From positions 186,001 to 250,000 of the forward strand of contig JAPSLP010000003.1 in the NCBI GenBank assembly GCA_031180665.1: DNA of 64,000 nucleotides, given 5' to 3'. Below the pieces are notes generated by a model, which was not told the DNA's origin, searched no databases, and saw nothing but the letters and a program-made list of their open reading frames with translations. Source of the stretch: Cupriavidus sp. Its GTDB lineage: Bacteria > Pseudomonadota > Gammaproteobacteria > Burkholderiales > Burkholderiaceae. Below are positions 52,316 through 61,762 of this stretch, in pieces (positions within the stretch are counted from its first letter, which is position 1; the number at the start of each line of letters is the position of its first letter). The translations under genes were made by a program, and so were the position numbers.

Positions 52316-53188
52316 ATGGCCATCGACTACCCGATCTTGCGGCAATGGAAGTTCCCCGAACAGGTCTCTTCCTATGACGAGACCGATTGCATCCGCTATG
52401 CGCTGAGCCTGGGGATCGCGAGCGACCCGCTCGACGAGGAAGATCTTCGCTTCGTCCACGAGGACGCCCTGCGGGTGGTGCCCACCTTCCTTGCCACGGT
52501 CGGCGCGCCGGGCGCCTGGGCCGCGGATCCGCGCACCGGCATCGATTGGCTCCAGATCCTGCATGGGGAGCACCGGATGCGGTTCCATGGCGCGATTCCA
52601 GGCACAGGCCAGGTGCGCAGCCGGACCCGCATCACGCGGGTGGTCGACAAAGGGCCCGGCAAAGGCGCCCTGGTGGTGACCGAGCGCACCGTCACGGACT
52701 CGGCCAGTGGCGCACTGCTCGCCACGATCGAGCATGTCTCGTTCTGTCGGGCCAACGGGGGTTTTGCCACATCGACCCACCCCGGGGACGCGCCGCTCGA
52801 TGCGCTGCCGGTCGTCCCGGCGAGCGAGCCCGACATGGCGATGGAAATGCCGACCCTGCCCAGCGCCGCGGTGCTGTACCGACTCAACGGAGACCGCAAT
52901 CCCATTCATGTTCTGCCCGGCGCAGCGCGCCAGGCGGGCTTCGATCGCCCGATCCTGCATGGACTGTGCACCTACGGCATGGCGGCGCGTGCACTGATCA
53001 GAGTGGCATGCCAGGGCCAGCCTGGCCGACTGGGCAGCCTCGCAGCGCGATTCTCCGCCCCGGTTTTTCCGGGTGAAACGCTGCGCGCCGAGATGTGGAA
53101 GGTCGGCGAGCAGGTGCGCTTTCGCATGGTGGCAAAGGAACGAAATGCCGTCGTCCTGAGCCACGGCGTGGCGGATCTGCGCCTCTAG
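52316..53188 (+). CDS. MaoC-family (R)-specific enoyl-CoA hydratase 2
   Basis: 290-residue double hot-dog protein. Hydratase motif YRLNGDRNPIHVLPGAARQA and then RPILHGLCTYG, with the Asp, Asn and His of the hydratase 2 active site, all in the second hot-dog. ATG 52316 follows GAGGAGC. It starts 11 bases after the SDR stop and hydrates trans-2-enoyl-CoA to (R)-3-hydroxyacyl-CoA for that SDR. The first half carries the inactive hot-dog typical of this family. Confidence 0.92.
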   Translation: MAIDYPILRQWKFPEQVSSYDETDCIRYALSLGIASDPLDEEDLRFVHEDALRVVPTFLATVGAPGAWAADPRTGIDWLQILHGEHRMRFHGAIPGTGQVRSRTRITRVVDKGPGKGALVVTERTVTDSASGALLATIEHVSFCRANGGFATSTHPGDAPLDALPVVPASEPDMAMEMPTLPSAAVLYRLNGDRNPIHVLPGAARQAGFDRPILHGLCTYGMAARALIRVACQGQPGRLGSLAARFSAPVFPGETLRAEMWKVGEQVRFRMVAKERNAVVLSHGVADLRL

Positions 53189-53218
53189 AACTCCCCATTG
53201 GAAGCCAAGGAAACGCCT

Positions 53219-54760
53219 ATGTCACCGCTCGAACAGTACGCGAAGCAGATGCCGGACCGAACCGCTTACCGGATGGTTCCCTCCGGCCAGGAGGTGAGCT
53301 GGAGAGAGCTGGAACGGCGCTCACGCCGATGCGCGGCAGCCTTGCTGGCATCGGGCCACCGCGTCGGCGACGGCATCGCCGTGCTGCTGGAAAACCACGT
53401 CCGCTACTTCGAGATCCTGTGGGCGGCACACCGGATTGGCCTGTACTACACCACCATCAGCCGCCACCTGAAGGCCGATGAAGTCCGCTACATCCTGAGC
53501 GACTGCAATGCAAAGACCGTGTTCTGCTCTGCGCATACTCGCGGCGATCTGCCCGCGGGCGCGCTCGAGTCGATGCCGCTGAACCGGGTGTTGGTCGATG
53601 GACAGGCAAAGGGCTTCGCCACCTACGAGGAATGGCTGAACCAGATGCCGGAGGACATCGAGTTGCCGGACACCACCGAAGGCACGGATTTCTCGTATTC
53701 GTCCGGCACCACCGGCTTGCCCAAAGGCATCAAACGTCCACTGGCGGGCGCCAACAGCTTCTTCAATACCGCCTCGGATGTCCGCACCTGTTGGAAGACC
53801 TTCGACAGCAATACCGTCTACCTGTCGACCGCGCCCTTCTACCATACCGCGCCGGTACGCTGGAACATGGCCGTCATGCGCGCCGGCGGTACGTCCATAT
53901 TGATGGAGAGGTTTGATCCGCTGATTGCGCTCGAGTCCATCGAGCGATACCGTGTCACTCATTCGCAATGGGTGCCCACCATGTTCGTGCGGCTGCTGCG
54001 GCTCGAAGCGGCCGAGCGCACGCGCCACGACCTGTCGAGCCTGCGCTATGCCGTCCACGCGGCCGCCCCATGCCCGGTAACGGTCAAGGAGCAGATGATC
54101 GACTGGTGGGGACCGATCCTCTACGAGTACTACAGCGGCACCGAGCTGGTCGGCCGCACTTCGCTGAGCTCCGAAGAGTGGTTGGCGCACAAGGGCTCGG
54201 TGGGGAAGCCGGAATTCGGTCAAGTCCACATCGTCGACGAAAGCGGGCGCGAGCTTGGCCCCGGTGAAACCGGCATTGTCTACTTCTCCGGCGGCAGTTC
54301 ATTCACCTATCACAACGACCCGGAAAAGACCCGGCAGGTCTATAACGAGCGCGGATGGGCTACCTACGGCGATATCGGCCATGTCGATGCCGCCGGATTC
54401 CTGTACTTGAGCGACCGACTGTCGAACACGATCGTATCGGGGGGCGTCAACATCTATCCGCAAGAAGCGGAGAACGTGTTGATCACCCATGAGGCCGTAG
54501 CCGACGTCGCGGTGATCGGCGTGCCAAACCTCGAGTTCGGCGAGGAGGTCAAGGCCGTGGTCCAGCTGCGTGATCCGACGCGTGCCAGCGACGCACTGGC
54601 ACATGAGCTGATTGCGCTGTGTCGCAGCCGCATTTCCAACATCAAGTGCCCGCGATCGGTCGATTTCGTTGCGGCCCTGCCGCGCTCCGAGACCGGCAAA
54701 TTGCTCAAGCGGGTCGTCAAGGCGGCGTACTGGCCAAGCGACAGCCGCATTGCTCACTAA
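53219..54760 (+). CDS. acyl-CoA synthetase (AMP-binding)
   Basis: 513-residue adenylate-forming ligase: SYSSGTTGLPKGIKRPL near residue 165, YYSGTE at the adenine site, DIGHVDAAGFLYLSDRLS, NIYPQEAEN and the C-terminal lysine in PRSETGKLLKR. ATG 53219 follows AAGGAAA; TTG 53198 is a less likely alternative. It belongs to the fatty/aryl acyl-CoA ligases and would activate the imported acid at the start of the pathway. Confidence 0.92.
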   Translation: MSPLEQYAKQMPDRTAYRMVPSGQEVSWRELERRSRRCAAALLASGHRVGDGIAVLLENHVRYFEILWAAHRIGLYYTTISRHLKADEVRYILSDCNAKTVFCSAHTRGDLPAGALESMPLNRVLVDGQAKGFATYEEWLNQMPEDIELPDTTEGTDFSYSSGTTGLPKGIKRPLAGANSFFNTASDVRTCWKTFDSNTVYLSTAPFYHTAPVRWNMAVMRAGGTSILMERFDPLIALESIERYRVTHSQWVPTMFVRLLRLEAAERTRHDLSSLRYAVHAAAPCPVTVKEQMIDWWGPILYEYYSGTELVGRTSLSSEEWLAHKGSVGKPEFGQVHIVDESGRELGPGETGIVYFSGGSSFTYHNDPEKTRQVYNERGWATYGDIGHVDAAGFLYLSDRLSNTIVSGGVNIYPQEAENVLITHEAVADVAVIGVPNLEFGEEVKAVVQLRDPTRASDALAHELIALCRSRISNIKCPRSVDFVAALPRSETGKLLKRVVKAAYWPSDSRIAH

Positions 54761-54775
54761 ATTGCAGGCAAACCG

Positions 54776-55960
54776 ATGTCTACACCCGACAAGCCCATTC
54801 GCACCCAGCAGCCGGTCTCCTACCATGCCGGGCGTGCGATGTTCACCGCGGACCACGAACTCTATCGCCGTAGCGTGGCCCGCTTCATTGCAGACCGCAT
54901 CGCGCCCTTTCACGCCGACTGGGAGAACGCCGGCCTGGTGCCCCGCGAGGTGTGGCGCGAGGCCGGCAACGCCGGCCTGCTGTTGCCCGGCATCCCGGAG
55001 ACCTATGGCGGCGGGGGCGGCGATTTCCTGTACAGCGCCATCGTCGTGGAGGAAATCGCGCGCGCCATGGTGACCGGCGTGACCGGCTTCACCACGCATT
55101 CGGAGAATGTCGCCCCCTATCTGCTGGAGTTCGGCACGCAGGCCCAAAAGGCGGAGCTTCTGCCGAAGATGGCGAGCGGCGACATCGTCGGTGCGCTGGC
55201 CATGACCGAACCTGGCGCCGGCAGCGACCTCAAGGCGATCCGCACCAGCGCAACGAGAACCGATGGCGGCTTTCTGCTCAATGGCCAGAAGACCTTCATC
55301 ACCAACGGCTATCACGCCGACCGCGTGCTGGTGTTTGCCAAGGCCGATCCTGATGCCGGCGCGCGAGGCATCAGCCTGTTCTGCGTCGATACGACCGCGC
55401 CCGGCTTCAGCCGCGGGCGACTGCTCGACAAGCTGGGACAGAGGGCGCAAGACACCGCCGAGCTCTTCTTCGACAACGTCTTCGTGCCCGACGACATGCT
55501 GGTTGGCGAGCTCAATGCGGGTTTCGGCTATGCGATGAGCGGGCTGGTGCGAGAGCGGCTTCTGATCGCCCTGCGCTGCGCCACAGCCCTCGAAGTCTCG
55601 CTCGAATGGACGGTGGACTACGTGAAGCAACGGCGCGCCTTCGACAGGCCCCTGATCGACAATCAATTCATCCGCTTCCGCCTCGCCGAGATCAAGACGC
55701 ACGCCTGCGCGACGCGCGCCTTCGTCGACAGCTGTCTCGCGCAATATCTCGATAGCACGCTGACGGCCGATGGGGCCGCCATGGCCAAGCTTTGGGCCAG
55801 CGAAGCGACCCGCGACATCGACGATCTGCTGCAGTTCTTCGGAGGCTATGGCTATATGCGCGAGTACCCGATCGCGCGGGCCTACACCGATGTCCGGCCC
55901 AACCGCATCTATGGCGGCTCGTCCGAGATCATGCGTGAAGTCATCGCCCGCGCGCTGTGA
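54776..55960 (+). CDS. acyl-CoA dehydrogenase (first of two)
   Basis: 394-residue FAD flavoprotein: MTEPGAGSDLKAIRTSA, NGQKTFITNGYHAD, RRAFDRPL and YGGSSEIMREVIAR with the catalytic Glu. It introduces the 2,3-double bond in an acyl-CoA, possibly a long or branched one, in this MFE-2-like operon. It starts 15 bases after the synthetase stop. Confidence 0.92.
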   Translation: MSTPDKPIRTQQPVSYHAGRAMFTADHELYRRSVARFIADRIAPFHADWENAGLVPREVWREAGNAGLLLPGIPETYGGGGGDFLYSAIVVEEIARAMVTGVTGFTTHSENVAPYLLEFGTQAQKAELLPKMASGDIVGALAMTEPGAGSDLKAIRTSATRTDGGFLLNGQKTFITNGYHADRVLVFAKADPDAGARGISLFCVDTTAPGFSRGRLLDKLGQRAQDTAELFFDNVFVPDDMLVGELNAGFGYAMSGLVRERLLIALRCATALEVSLEWTVDYVKQRRAFDRPLIDNQFIRFRLAEIKTHACATRAFVDSCLAQYLDSTLTADGAAMAKLWASEATRDIDDLLQFFGGYGYMREYPIARAYTDVRPNRIYGGSSEIMREVIARAL

Positions 55961-55988
55961 AAGCCGCCCCTTCCTACGGACCCCGACC

Positions 55989-57149
55989 ATGAAGCCCTCC
56001 CTGTCACGCTCGATCGCCATCGCCGGTGTCGCCGAGTCGGATCTCGGCAAGGTGCCCGGCAAGACCGCAATCGAATTGCAGGCACAGGCCGCGCACGTCG
56101 CCCTGCGCGATGCGGGCCTTTCGTTGCGCGACGTCGATGGTGTGTTCGCGCATACCGATGACCGTTTCTCGGCGCTGCAATTGTCGGAGTACCTTGGTAT
56201 CCAGCCGCGCCACGTCGACTCGACCAATGTCGGCGGCATGTCGAATCTGCTGCACGTCAGTCATGCCATCGCAGCCATTGCCGCCGGCATCTGCACGGTC
56301 GCGCTGGTCACCTATGGCAGCACGCAGCTGTCGGATGGTTCGCGCAAGGGCGGCGCAGTTGCCGCCGACAGCCCCGCCGCACCGCGCGGGCAATTCATCG
56401 CGCCCTACGGCCATCTCAGTCCGATCGGCTACTACGCCATGGTGGCGCAGCTGCACATGCATCGGTACGGAACCACGCTGCGCGATCTGGCGGAAGTGGC
56501 GGTGGCCGCCCGCCGATGGGCGCAACGCAATCCCAAGGCGTACCGCCGCGAGCCCACCTCGATCGAGGAGGTCATGGCCTCGCCCATCATCGCTTCGCCG
56601 TTACGCCAACGAGATTGCTGCCTGGTCACGGACGGCGGCGGCGCATTGCTTCTCGTGTCGGCCGAGCGGGCACGCGATCTGCGCAGCAAGCCGGTGTATG
56701 TGCTGGGCACCGCAGAATCGTTTTCCCACCACTACACGCCCTTCGGTACGGCAGACTGGCTCGACACCGGCGTTGCGCAAACGGCCGATGCCGCCTTCGC
56801 GATGGCTGGAGTCACGCGAAACGATATCGACGTCGTGCAGATCTACGACCATTTCACCATTGGCGTCATCCAGTCGCTGGAGGAACTCGGCTTTTGCAAG
56901 CGCGGAGAGGGGGGCAGCTTTGTCGCCGATGGCGCCCTGGCCCCAGGCGGCCGCTTTCCCATCAACACCTCGGGCGGCGGCCTTTCGTACGGTCATCCCG
57001 GCATGTTCGGCATCTTCCTCATCATCGAGGCCGTCCGTCAGCTGCGCGGCGAATGCGAGGAGCGGCAGCTGCCACGGACCGAACTGGCGCTGTGCCACGC
57101 TCCGGGCCTCGTGTTTTCGTGCAACACCACGATGATCCTGGGAGTTTGA
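55989..57149 (+). CDS. SCP-x-type thiolase-like protein without the nucleophile cysteine
   Basis: 386 residues of the thiolase-like/SCP-x group: SIAIAGVAESDLGKVPGK, YDHFTIGVIQSLEELGF and GGGLSYGHPGMFG (His336). At the position of the acyl-accepting cysteine the sequence reads NVGGMSNLL (from residue 80), with no Cys. Such proteins include Ltp2-like retro-aldolases of steroid side-chain degradation, which need a DUF35 partner; exactly such a gene follows two bases later. A tyrosine (Tyr334) sits next to the conserved His. It may thus cleave a 3-hydroxy-2-methylacyl-CoA or tertiary alcohol by retro-aldol chemistry instead of thiolysis. Role inferred, not shown. Confidence 0.85.
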   Translation: MKPSLSRSIAIAGVAESDLGKVPGKTAIELQAQAAHVALRDAGLSLRDVDGVFAHTDDRFSALQLSEYLGIQPRHVDSTNVGGMSNLLHVSHAIAAIAAGICTVALVTYGSTQLSDGSRKGGAVAADSPAAPRGQFIAPYGHLSPIGYYAMVAQLHMHRYGTTLRDLAEVAVAARRWAQRNPKAYRREPTSIEEVMASPIIASPLRQRDCCLVTDGGGALLLVSAERARDLRSKPVYVLGTAESFSHHYTPFGTADWLDTGVAQTADAAFAMAGVTRNDIDVVQIYDHFTIGVIQSLEELGFCKRGEGGSFVADGALAPGGRFPINTSGGGLSYGHPGMFGIFLIIEAVRQLRGECEERQLPRTELALCHAPGLVFSCNTTMILGV

Positions 57150-57151
57150 AT

Positions 57152-57562
57152 ATGGTCGATGCGAACCGCCCTCTTCCGCAACCGACGGAACTGACACAGC
57201 CGTACTGGTCCGCGGCCAATGAAAACCGGCTCGTCATGCAGTGCTGCGATGCCTGCGGCCGTTGGCAATTCTATCCACGTCCTTTCTGCCTGCATTGCGA
57301 GTCAGACCAGATCCGCTGGAAGGATGTATCCGGCAGGGGGACGATCTACACCTTCACGATCAACTACCGCGCCCCCAACCCCTTCATGAAGGCGAGGCTG
57401 CCCTATGCGGTCGCCGTCGTCGATCTGGATGAAGGCGTTCGCATGGTGGCCAATATCGTCAACGCCGATCCGACTGACCTCGGCATCGGCAAGCGAGTGC
57501 GAGTGGCGTTCGAACGGGTGACCGAGGACATCGCGCTGCCCCAGTTCGAGCTGGAACGCTAG
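57152..57562 (+). CDS. DUF35 (zinc-ribbon and OB-fold) acyl-CoA-associated protein
   Basis: 136 residues: a rubredoxin-like zinc site C32-x2-C35 and C46-x2-C49 followed by an OB-fold domain (ISGRGTIYTFTINY-like region and YAVAVVDLDEGVRMVANI). These proteins bind thiolase-like partners, as ChsH2 does for Ltp2. It is two bases after the thiolase-like stop and surely co-translated. Confidence 0.92.
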   Translation: MVDANRPLPQPTELTQPYWSAANENRLVMQCCDACGRWQFYPRPFCLHCESDQIRWKDVSGRGTIYTFTINYRAPNPFMKARLPYAVAVVDLDEGVRMVANIVNADPTDLGIGKRVRVAFERVTEDIALPQFELER

Positions 57563-57572
57563 CGGTTCGCCG

Positions 57573-58703
57573 ATGACGAGCTCCAGCGAACCGCGCGGCA
57601 TGCTGGCCGGCCTGCGCATCGTCGAAATCTGTGCCATCGGCCCTGGACCCTTCTGCGCCATGCATCTGGCGGATCTGGGCGCGGATGTCATCGCCATCGA
57701 ACGCCCGAACTCCGCGGCATCACCGTCCGGATATGTGTTGAACCGCGGGAAACGCTCGGTGGTCGTGGACCTGAAGACGGCGCAAGGGCGCGAGCTGGTG
57801 CTCTCGCTGGTCGAACACGCGGATGCGCTGATCGAGGGCATGCGGCCCGGCGTGATGGAGCGCCTCGGCCTCGGTCCCGAACCTTGTCACCAGCGCAATC
57901 CGCGCCTCGTCTACGGCCGGATGACCGGATGGGGTCAGACCGGGCCGATGGTCAACGCAGCGGGTCACGACAACAACTACATCGCGCTGTCAGGCGCCCT
58001 CTACTACGCCGGAACAGCGAGCGAGCCCCCATCCTCGCCGTTCACCATGGTCGGCGACGTGGGAGGCGGCGCGCTGTACCTTGCCGTGGGCATCCTTGCC
58101 GGCGTACTGAACGCCCGCGCCACCGGACAGGGTACGGTCGTGGACGCGGCCGTGGTCGACGGCTCGGCGCACATGCTGCAACTGTTGCTCTCGACACGGG
58201 CCAAGGGATACATCGATCCGGAACGTGGACGCAGCATGCATGACGGATCGCACTTCTACGCGACCTATCGATGCGCGGACGGCCGGTTCATCACGATCGG
58301 TGCCATCGAACCGCAGTTCTATGCCGAACTGCTCAGCCGTCTCGGGCTGGGCGACGACCCGAACTATCAGAGCCAGTGGCGGCGCGAAGACTGGCCTTGT
58401 CGCCAGCGCGAGATGGCTGCGCTGTTTGCCACGCGAACCCGCGACGCCTGGTGCGCGCTGCTGGAGGGCTCGGACGTCTGCTTCGCCCCCGTCCTGAGCC
58501 CCGACGAAGCAGCCAGACATCCCCACATTCGCGCGCGGCACGTCTACTTCGAGCGGGACGGTCGTCTGGAACCGGCACCCGCTCCGCGCTTCGATGGCCG
58601 GGTGGCAACGCCGGGCTGCGTTCCACGGCAAGATCAACACGGCGACGCCATCCGGCAAGCCCTGCACGAGGGCGGCGCGGAACGGGTGTGGCGCGTTCCA
58701 TAG
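57573..58703 (+). CDS. alpha-methylacyl-CoA racemase-like CaiB/BaiF protein
   Basis: 376 residues. GRMTGWGQTGPMVNAAGHDN and YIALSGALYYAG, then VGDVGGGALYLAVG, match alpha-methylacyl-CoA racemase, with the catalytic His132 (GHDNNY) and Asp162 (GDVGGG). It inverts the 2-methyl centre of branched acyl-CoAs so that the dehydrogenases, which act on one epimer, can use both. Start ATG 57573 lies ten bases after the DUF35 stop. Length (376) is within the racemase range and shorter than CoA transferases. Confidence 0.88.
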   Translation: MTSSSEPRGMLAGLRIVEICAIGPGPFCAMHLADLGADVIAIERPNSAASPSGYVLNRGKRSVVVDLKTAQGRELVLSLVEHADALIEGMRPGVMERLGLGPEPCHQRNPRLVYGRMTGWGQTGPMVNAAGHDNNYIALSGALYYAGTASEPPSSPFTMVGDVGGGALYLAVGILAGVLNARATGQGTVVDAAVVDGSAHMLQLLLSTRAKGYIDPERGRSMHDGSHFYATYRCADGRFITIGAIEPQFYAELLSRLGLGDDPNYQSQWRREDWPCRQREMAALFATRTRDAWCALLEGSDVCFAPVLSPDEAARHPHIRARHVYFERDGRLEPAPAPRFDGRVATPGCVPRQDQHGDAIRQALHEGGAERVWRVP

Positions 58704-58798
58704 GCTTTCGGCCCATCTCCCAGCGGCCCAGGCGCTGTCAGCCAGTAATGCGCCCCCGGGACTTTGCAGATGCCTCCAAGGCGGTCGCCTTGCGCCCT

Positions 58799-58823
58799 AA
58801 CACATAAACATCGTTTAAGTGTT
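58799..58823. promoter_or_regulatory. TetR-like operator without a local regulator gene
   Basis: AACACATAAAC and GTTTAAGTGTT are inverted 11-base arms, three bases apart, with one mismatch. The A+T-rich 25-base dyad is typical of TetR-family sites such as those controlling atu and liu genes. The regulator is not in this window. Confidence 0.65.
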
Positions 58824-58839
58824 CGGCCCGGACTTCTTG

Positions 58840-58869
58840 ATTGTGGTGCCCATCGATCTTTACCACAAT
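58840..58869. promoter_or_regulatory. second inverted repeat before the carboxylase genes
   Basis: ATTGTGGT and ACCACAAT are perfect 8-base arms 14 bases apart, just after the TetR-like operator. It may be another binding site or an mRNA hairpin near the 5' end. Confidence 0.5.
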
Positions 58870-58933
58870 GGGCTTCAGTCTCACGTCACCGCATTGCCTG
58901 GCAGTCCTCCCAGGCATCTCCACCTTGGCCGCC

Positions 58934-60550
58934 ATGAACGTCTTCGATTCCTGCATCGATCGTCAATCCGACCTCTACCGGCGCAACCGCGAACGAATGC
59001 TCGAGCTGCTCGGTGAAGTCGCTGCCCTCGAACAGCGCGCGGTCGACCGTTCCGCTCAAGCTGCCCCCAACTTTCATTCGCGAGGCAAGTTGCTGCCCAG
59101 GGAACGCCTCGCAGCCCTGCTCGACCCCGGGCAGCCCTTTCTGGAACTGATGAAGCTCGCCGGCTATTGCGGTATCGAGGATCCTGATGCCGCGACCAGC
59201 GTGCCAGGCAGTGCCATCATCGCTGGTATCGGCCGGGTAGCCGGTGTCGAAACCATGATCGTGGCCAACGATGCGGGCATCAGCGCTGGTGCCATGCAGA
59301 ACCTGACAGCGCAAAAGGTAATGCGCTGCCAGGAGATTGCCCTTTCCTGCAAGCTTCCCTTTATCCAACTTGTCGAAAGCGCGGGCGGCAACCTGAAGAA
59401 GTACCGCGTCGAGCGGTTCGTCCATGGCGGGGGGATGTTCTATCAGTTGGCACGCCTGTCGGCAGCCGGCTTGCCGGTGATTTCCGTCGTGCACGGCGCA
59501 TCGACCGCGGGCGGCGCCTATCTGCCCGGCTTGTCGGACTATGTCGTCATGGTCCGCGGCCAGGCGCGGGCTTTTCTTGCAGGGCCGTCGCTGCTGAAGG
59601 CGGCCACCGGTGAAATTGCCACCGAGGAAGCGCTGGGCGGCGCCGACATGCATGCCACCGTATCGGGATTGGCCGATTACGTTGCCGACAGCGACCGCGA
59701 GGCCATCGCACAGGCGAGGGACATCGTGCGCGCGCTTGGCTGGCCCGGGTCCGCATCGGCGCCGGCATGGCGGCCTCCCCGTTTCGATGCCGACGACCTG
59801 CTCGGGCTCATTCCCACCGATCCCCGCATGCCAGTGGAGATGCGCGAAGTCCTTGTACGGGTCACCGACGACTCCTGCTTGCACGAGTTCAAGCCAACCT
59901 ACGGTCCGCAGACGGTATGCGCTTACGCTGCGATCCACGGCATCTCCATTGGAATATTGACGAACAACGGTCCGCTCGATGCCGCGGGCGCGGCGAAGGC
60001 GGCGGAGTTCATCCAGCTGTGTACGCAGCTCGGCAAGCCGATCGTCTTCCTGCAGAACATCACCGGTTTCGTGGTTGGCCGGGCGCACGAGGAGGCCGGC
60101 ATCATCAAGCACGGCGCCAAGTTGATTCAGGCCCTGTCCAATGCCGCGGTGCCGCGTCTGACGGTGCTGTGCGGCGCCTCGTTCGGCGCCGGCAACTACG
60201 GCATGTGTGGACGGGCGTTCCACCCGGACTTCCTGTTCTCGTGGCCAAACGCGCGAACGGCCGTGATGGGCGGCGAGCAAGCCGCGATGACGATGCGGGT
60301 GGTTGCGGAGAACCGCGCGACGCGCCTGGGCCAGCCGATCGATACCGAACGGCTGGACGCGGAGAGCGCGAACATCGTCCGCACCTTCGAATCCCAATCT
60401 TCCGCGATATACACCAGCAGCCTGCTGCTGGACGACGGCGTGATCGACCCCCGCAGGACTCGCGAAGTCCTGGGCATTGCCCTGTCGGCTTGCGAGTCCG
60501 CCAGGACGCGGAAATTGCATCCGATGCAGTTCGGCGTTGCACGATTCTGA
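58934..60550 (+). CDS. acyl-CoA carboxylase beta subunit (carboxyltransferase)
   Basis: 538 residues, the usual length of methylcrotonyl-/geranyl-CoA carboxylase beta chains. Both crotonase-like halves are present: NDAGISAGAMQNLTAQK, LVESAGGNLKKYR, ASTAGGAYLPGLSDYVVMV, and later LQNITGFVVGRAHEEAGIIK, FGAGNYGMCGRAF. It moves CO2 from biotin to an acyl-CoA. Substrate is unknown; the geranyl-CoA enzyme (AtuC) is suggested by AtuA downstream. ATG 58934 fits the conserved start; ATG 58868 is an in-frame alternative. Confidence 0.92.
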   Translation: MNVFDSCIDRQSDLYRRNRERMLELLGEVAALEQRAVDRSAQAAPNFHSRGKLLPRERLAALLDPGQPFLELMKLAGYCGIEDPDAATSVPGSAIIAGIGRVAGVETMIVANDAGISAGAMQNLTAQKVMRCQEIALSCKLPFIQLVESAGGNLKKYRVERFVHGGGMFYQLARLSAAGLPVISVVHGASTAGGAYLPGLSDYVVMVRGQARAFLAGPSLLKAATGEIATEEALGGADMHATVSGLADYVADSDREAIAQARDIVRALGWPGSASAPAWRPPRFDADDLLGLIPTDPRMPVEMREVLVRVTDDSCLHEFKPTYGPQTVCAYAAIHGISIGILTNNGPLDAAGAAKAAEFIQLCTQLGKPIVFLQNITGFVVGRAHEEAGIIKHGAKLIQALSNAAVPRLTVLCGASFGAGNYGMCGRAFHPDFLFSWPNARTAVMGGEQAAMTMRVVAENRATRLGQPIDTERLDAESANIVRTFESQSSAIYTSSLLLDDGVIDPRRTREVLGIALSACESARTRKLHPMQFGVARF

Positions 60551-60562
60551 GGAGAAGACCCG

Positions 60563-61732
60563 ATGTTTACCCATGAGCACCTTGCGCTGCAGAAGTCGGT
60601 TCGACAGTTGATCGAGAGGGAAATCGATCCCTACATCGAGGAATGGGAAGAAGCGGAGATCTTTCCGGCCCATGAAGTATTCAAGAAGCTTGGCAGGGCC
60701 GGCTTCCTCGGCATCAACAAGCCCGTGGCCTTCGGCGGCATGGGCCTGGACTACTCCTTCGAGATCGCCTTCTGCGAAGCGATTGGCGCCATCGGGGCCG
60801 GCGGGGTCGGCATGGCCATCGCCGTACAGACCGACATGGCGACGCCGGCGCTTGCCCGCTTCGGCAACGACGAGGTCCGTGATCTGTTCCTGAAGCCGTC
60901 GATCGCTGGCGACTTTGTCGCCTGCCTCGGCGTGTCCGAGGCGGGCGCCGGCTCCGACGTCGCCTCGGTCAAGACGACGGCTCGCCGTGACGGCGACGAC
61001 TACGTCATCAATGGCTCCAAGATGTGGATCACCAACGCGACGCAGGCCGACTGGATGTGCCTGCTCGCCAATACCGGAGAAGGACCGGTCCATCGCAACA
61101 AATCGCTGATCTGTGTGCCGCTGAAGCAGGACAACGGCAAGCCCGCGCCCGGCATCACGATGCGCAAGATCAAGAAGGTCGGCATGTGGTCATCGGACAC
61201 GGCGCAGGTCTTCTTCGATGATGTTCGCGTTCCCCGCCGCTATCTGATTGGCGAGGAAGGAATGGGCTTTACCTACCAGATGAAGCAGTTCCAGGAGGAG
61301 CGCCTCAGCGGTGCGACGCGCCGGGTCACCGCCCTCACCGACGTGATCAACGACACCATCGACTACACCAGGCAACGCATGGCGTTCGGCAAGCCGATTC
61401 TGGACAATCAGGCCGTGCATTTCCGGCTTGCGGAGCTGAAGACCGAAGTCGAACTGCTGCGTTCGCTGATCTATCGTGCCGCCGAGGTACACCGGGAAGG
61501 CGGCGATATGACCGAGCTCGCTTCGATGGCGAAACTCAAGGCCGGACGCCTGTGCCGCGAGGTGACGGACTCCTGCCTGCAGTACTGGGGCGGCATGGGA
61601 TTCACCTGGGAGAACAGCGTATCGCGCGCCTGGCGCGACCTGCGACTGATCTCGATCGGCGGCGGTGCGGATGAAATCATGCTGACGATCATCTGCAAGC
61701 AGATGGGCATCCTGCCCGCTCGCGCCGCCTGA
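60563..61732 (+). CDS. acyl-CoA dehydrogenase (second), AtuD-like
   Basis: 389-residue FAD enzyme: SEAGAGSDVASVKTTARR, NGSKMWITNATQADWM, RMAFGKPILDNQAV and SIGGGADEIMLTIICK with a catalytic acid in the usual region. The wording GGGADEIML occurs in citronellyl-CoA and isovaleryl-CoA dehydrogenase relatives. It lies between the carboxylase beta and alpha genes, the same set as in the atu cluster. Confidence 0.9.
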   Translation: MFTHEHLALQKSVRQLIEREIDPYIEEWEEAEIFPAHEVFKKLGRAGFLGINKPVAFGGMGLDYSFEIAFCEAIGAIGAGGVGMAIAVQTDMATPALARFGNDEVRDLFLKPSIAGDFVACLGVSEAGAGSDVASVKTTARRDGDDYVINGSKMWITNATQADWMCLLANTGEGPVHRNKSLICVPLKQDNGKPAPGITMRKIKKVGMWSSDTAQVFFDDVRVPRRYLIGEEGMGFTYQMKQFQEERLSGATRRVTALTDVINDTIDYTRQRMAFGKPILDNQAVHFRLAELKTEVELLRSLIYRAAEVHREGGDMTELASMAKLKAGRLCREVTDSCLQYWGGMGFTWENSVSRAWRDLRLISIGGGADEIMLTIICKQMGILPARAA

Positions 61733-61762
61733 CTATCGAACCGCCCCCAAGCGCGAGACACC

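Larger units (their letters stand above)
58704..58933. other. intergenic regulatory region before the carboxylase genes
   Basis: 230 bases with two inverted repeats (separate entries). It splits the long cluster and suggests a second promoter for the carboxylase, dehydrogenase and AtuA genes. Confidence 0.5.
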
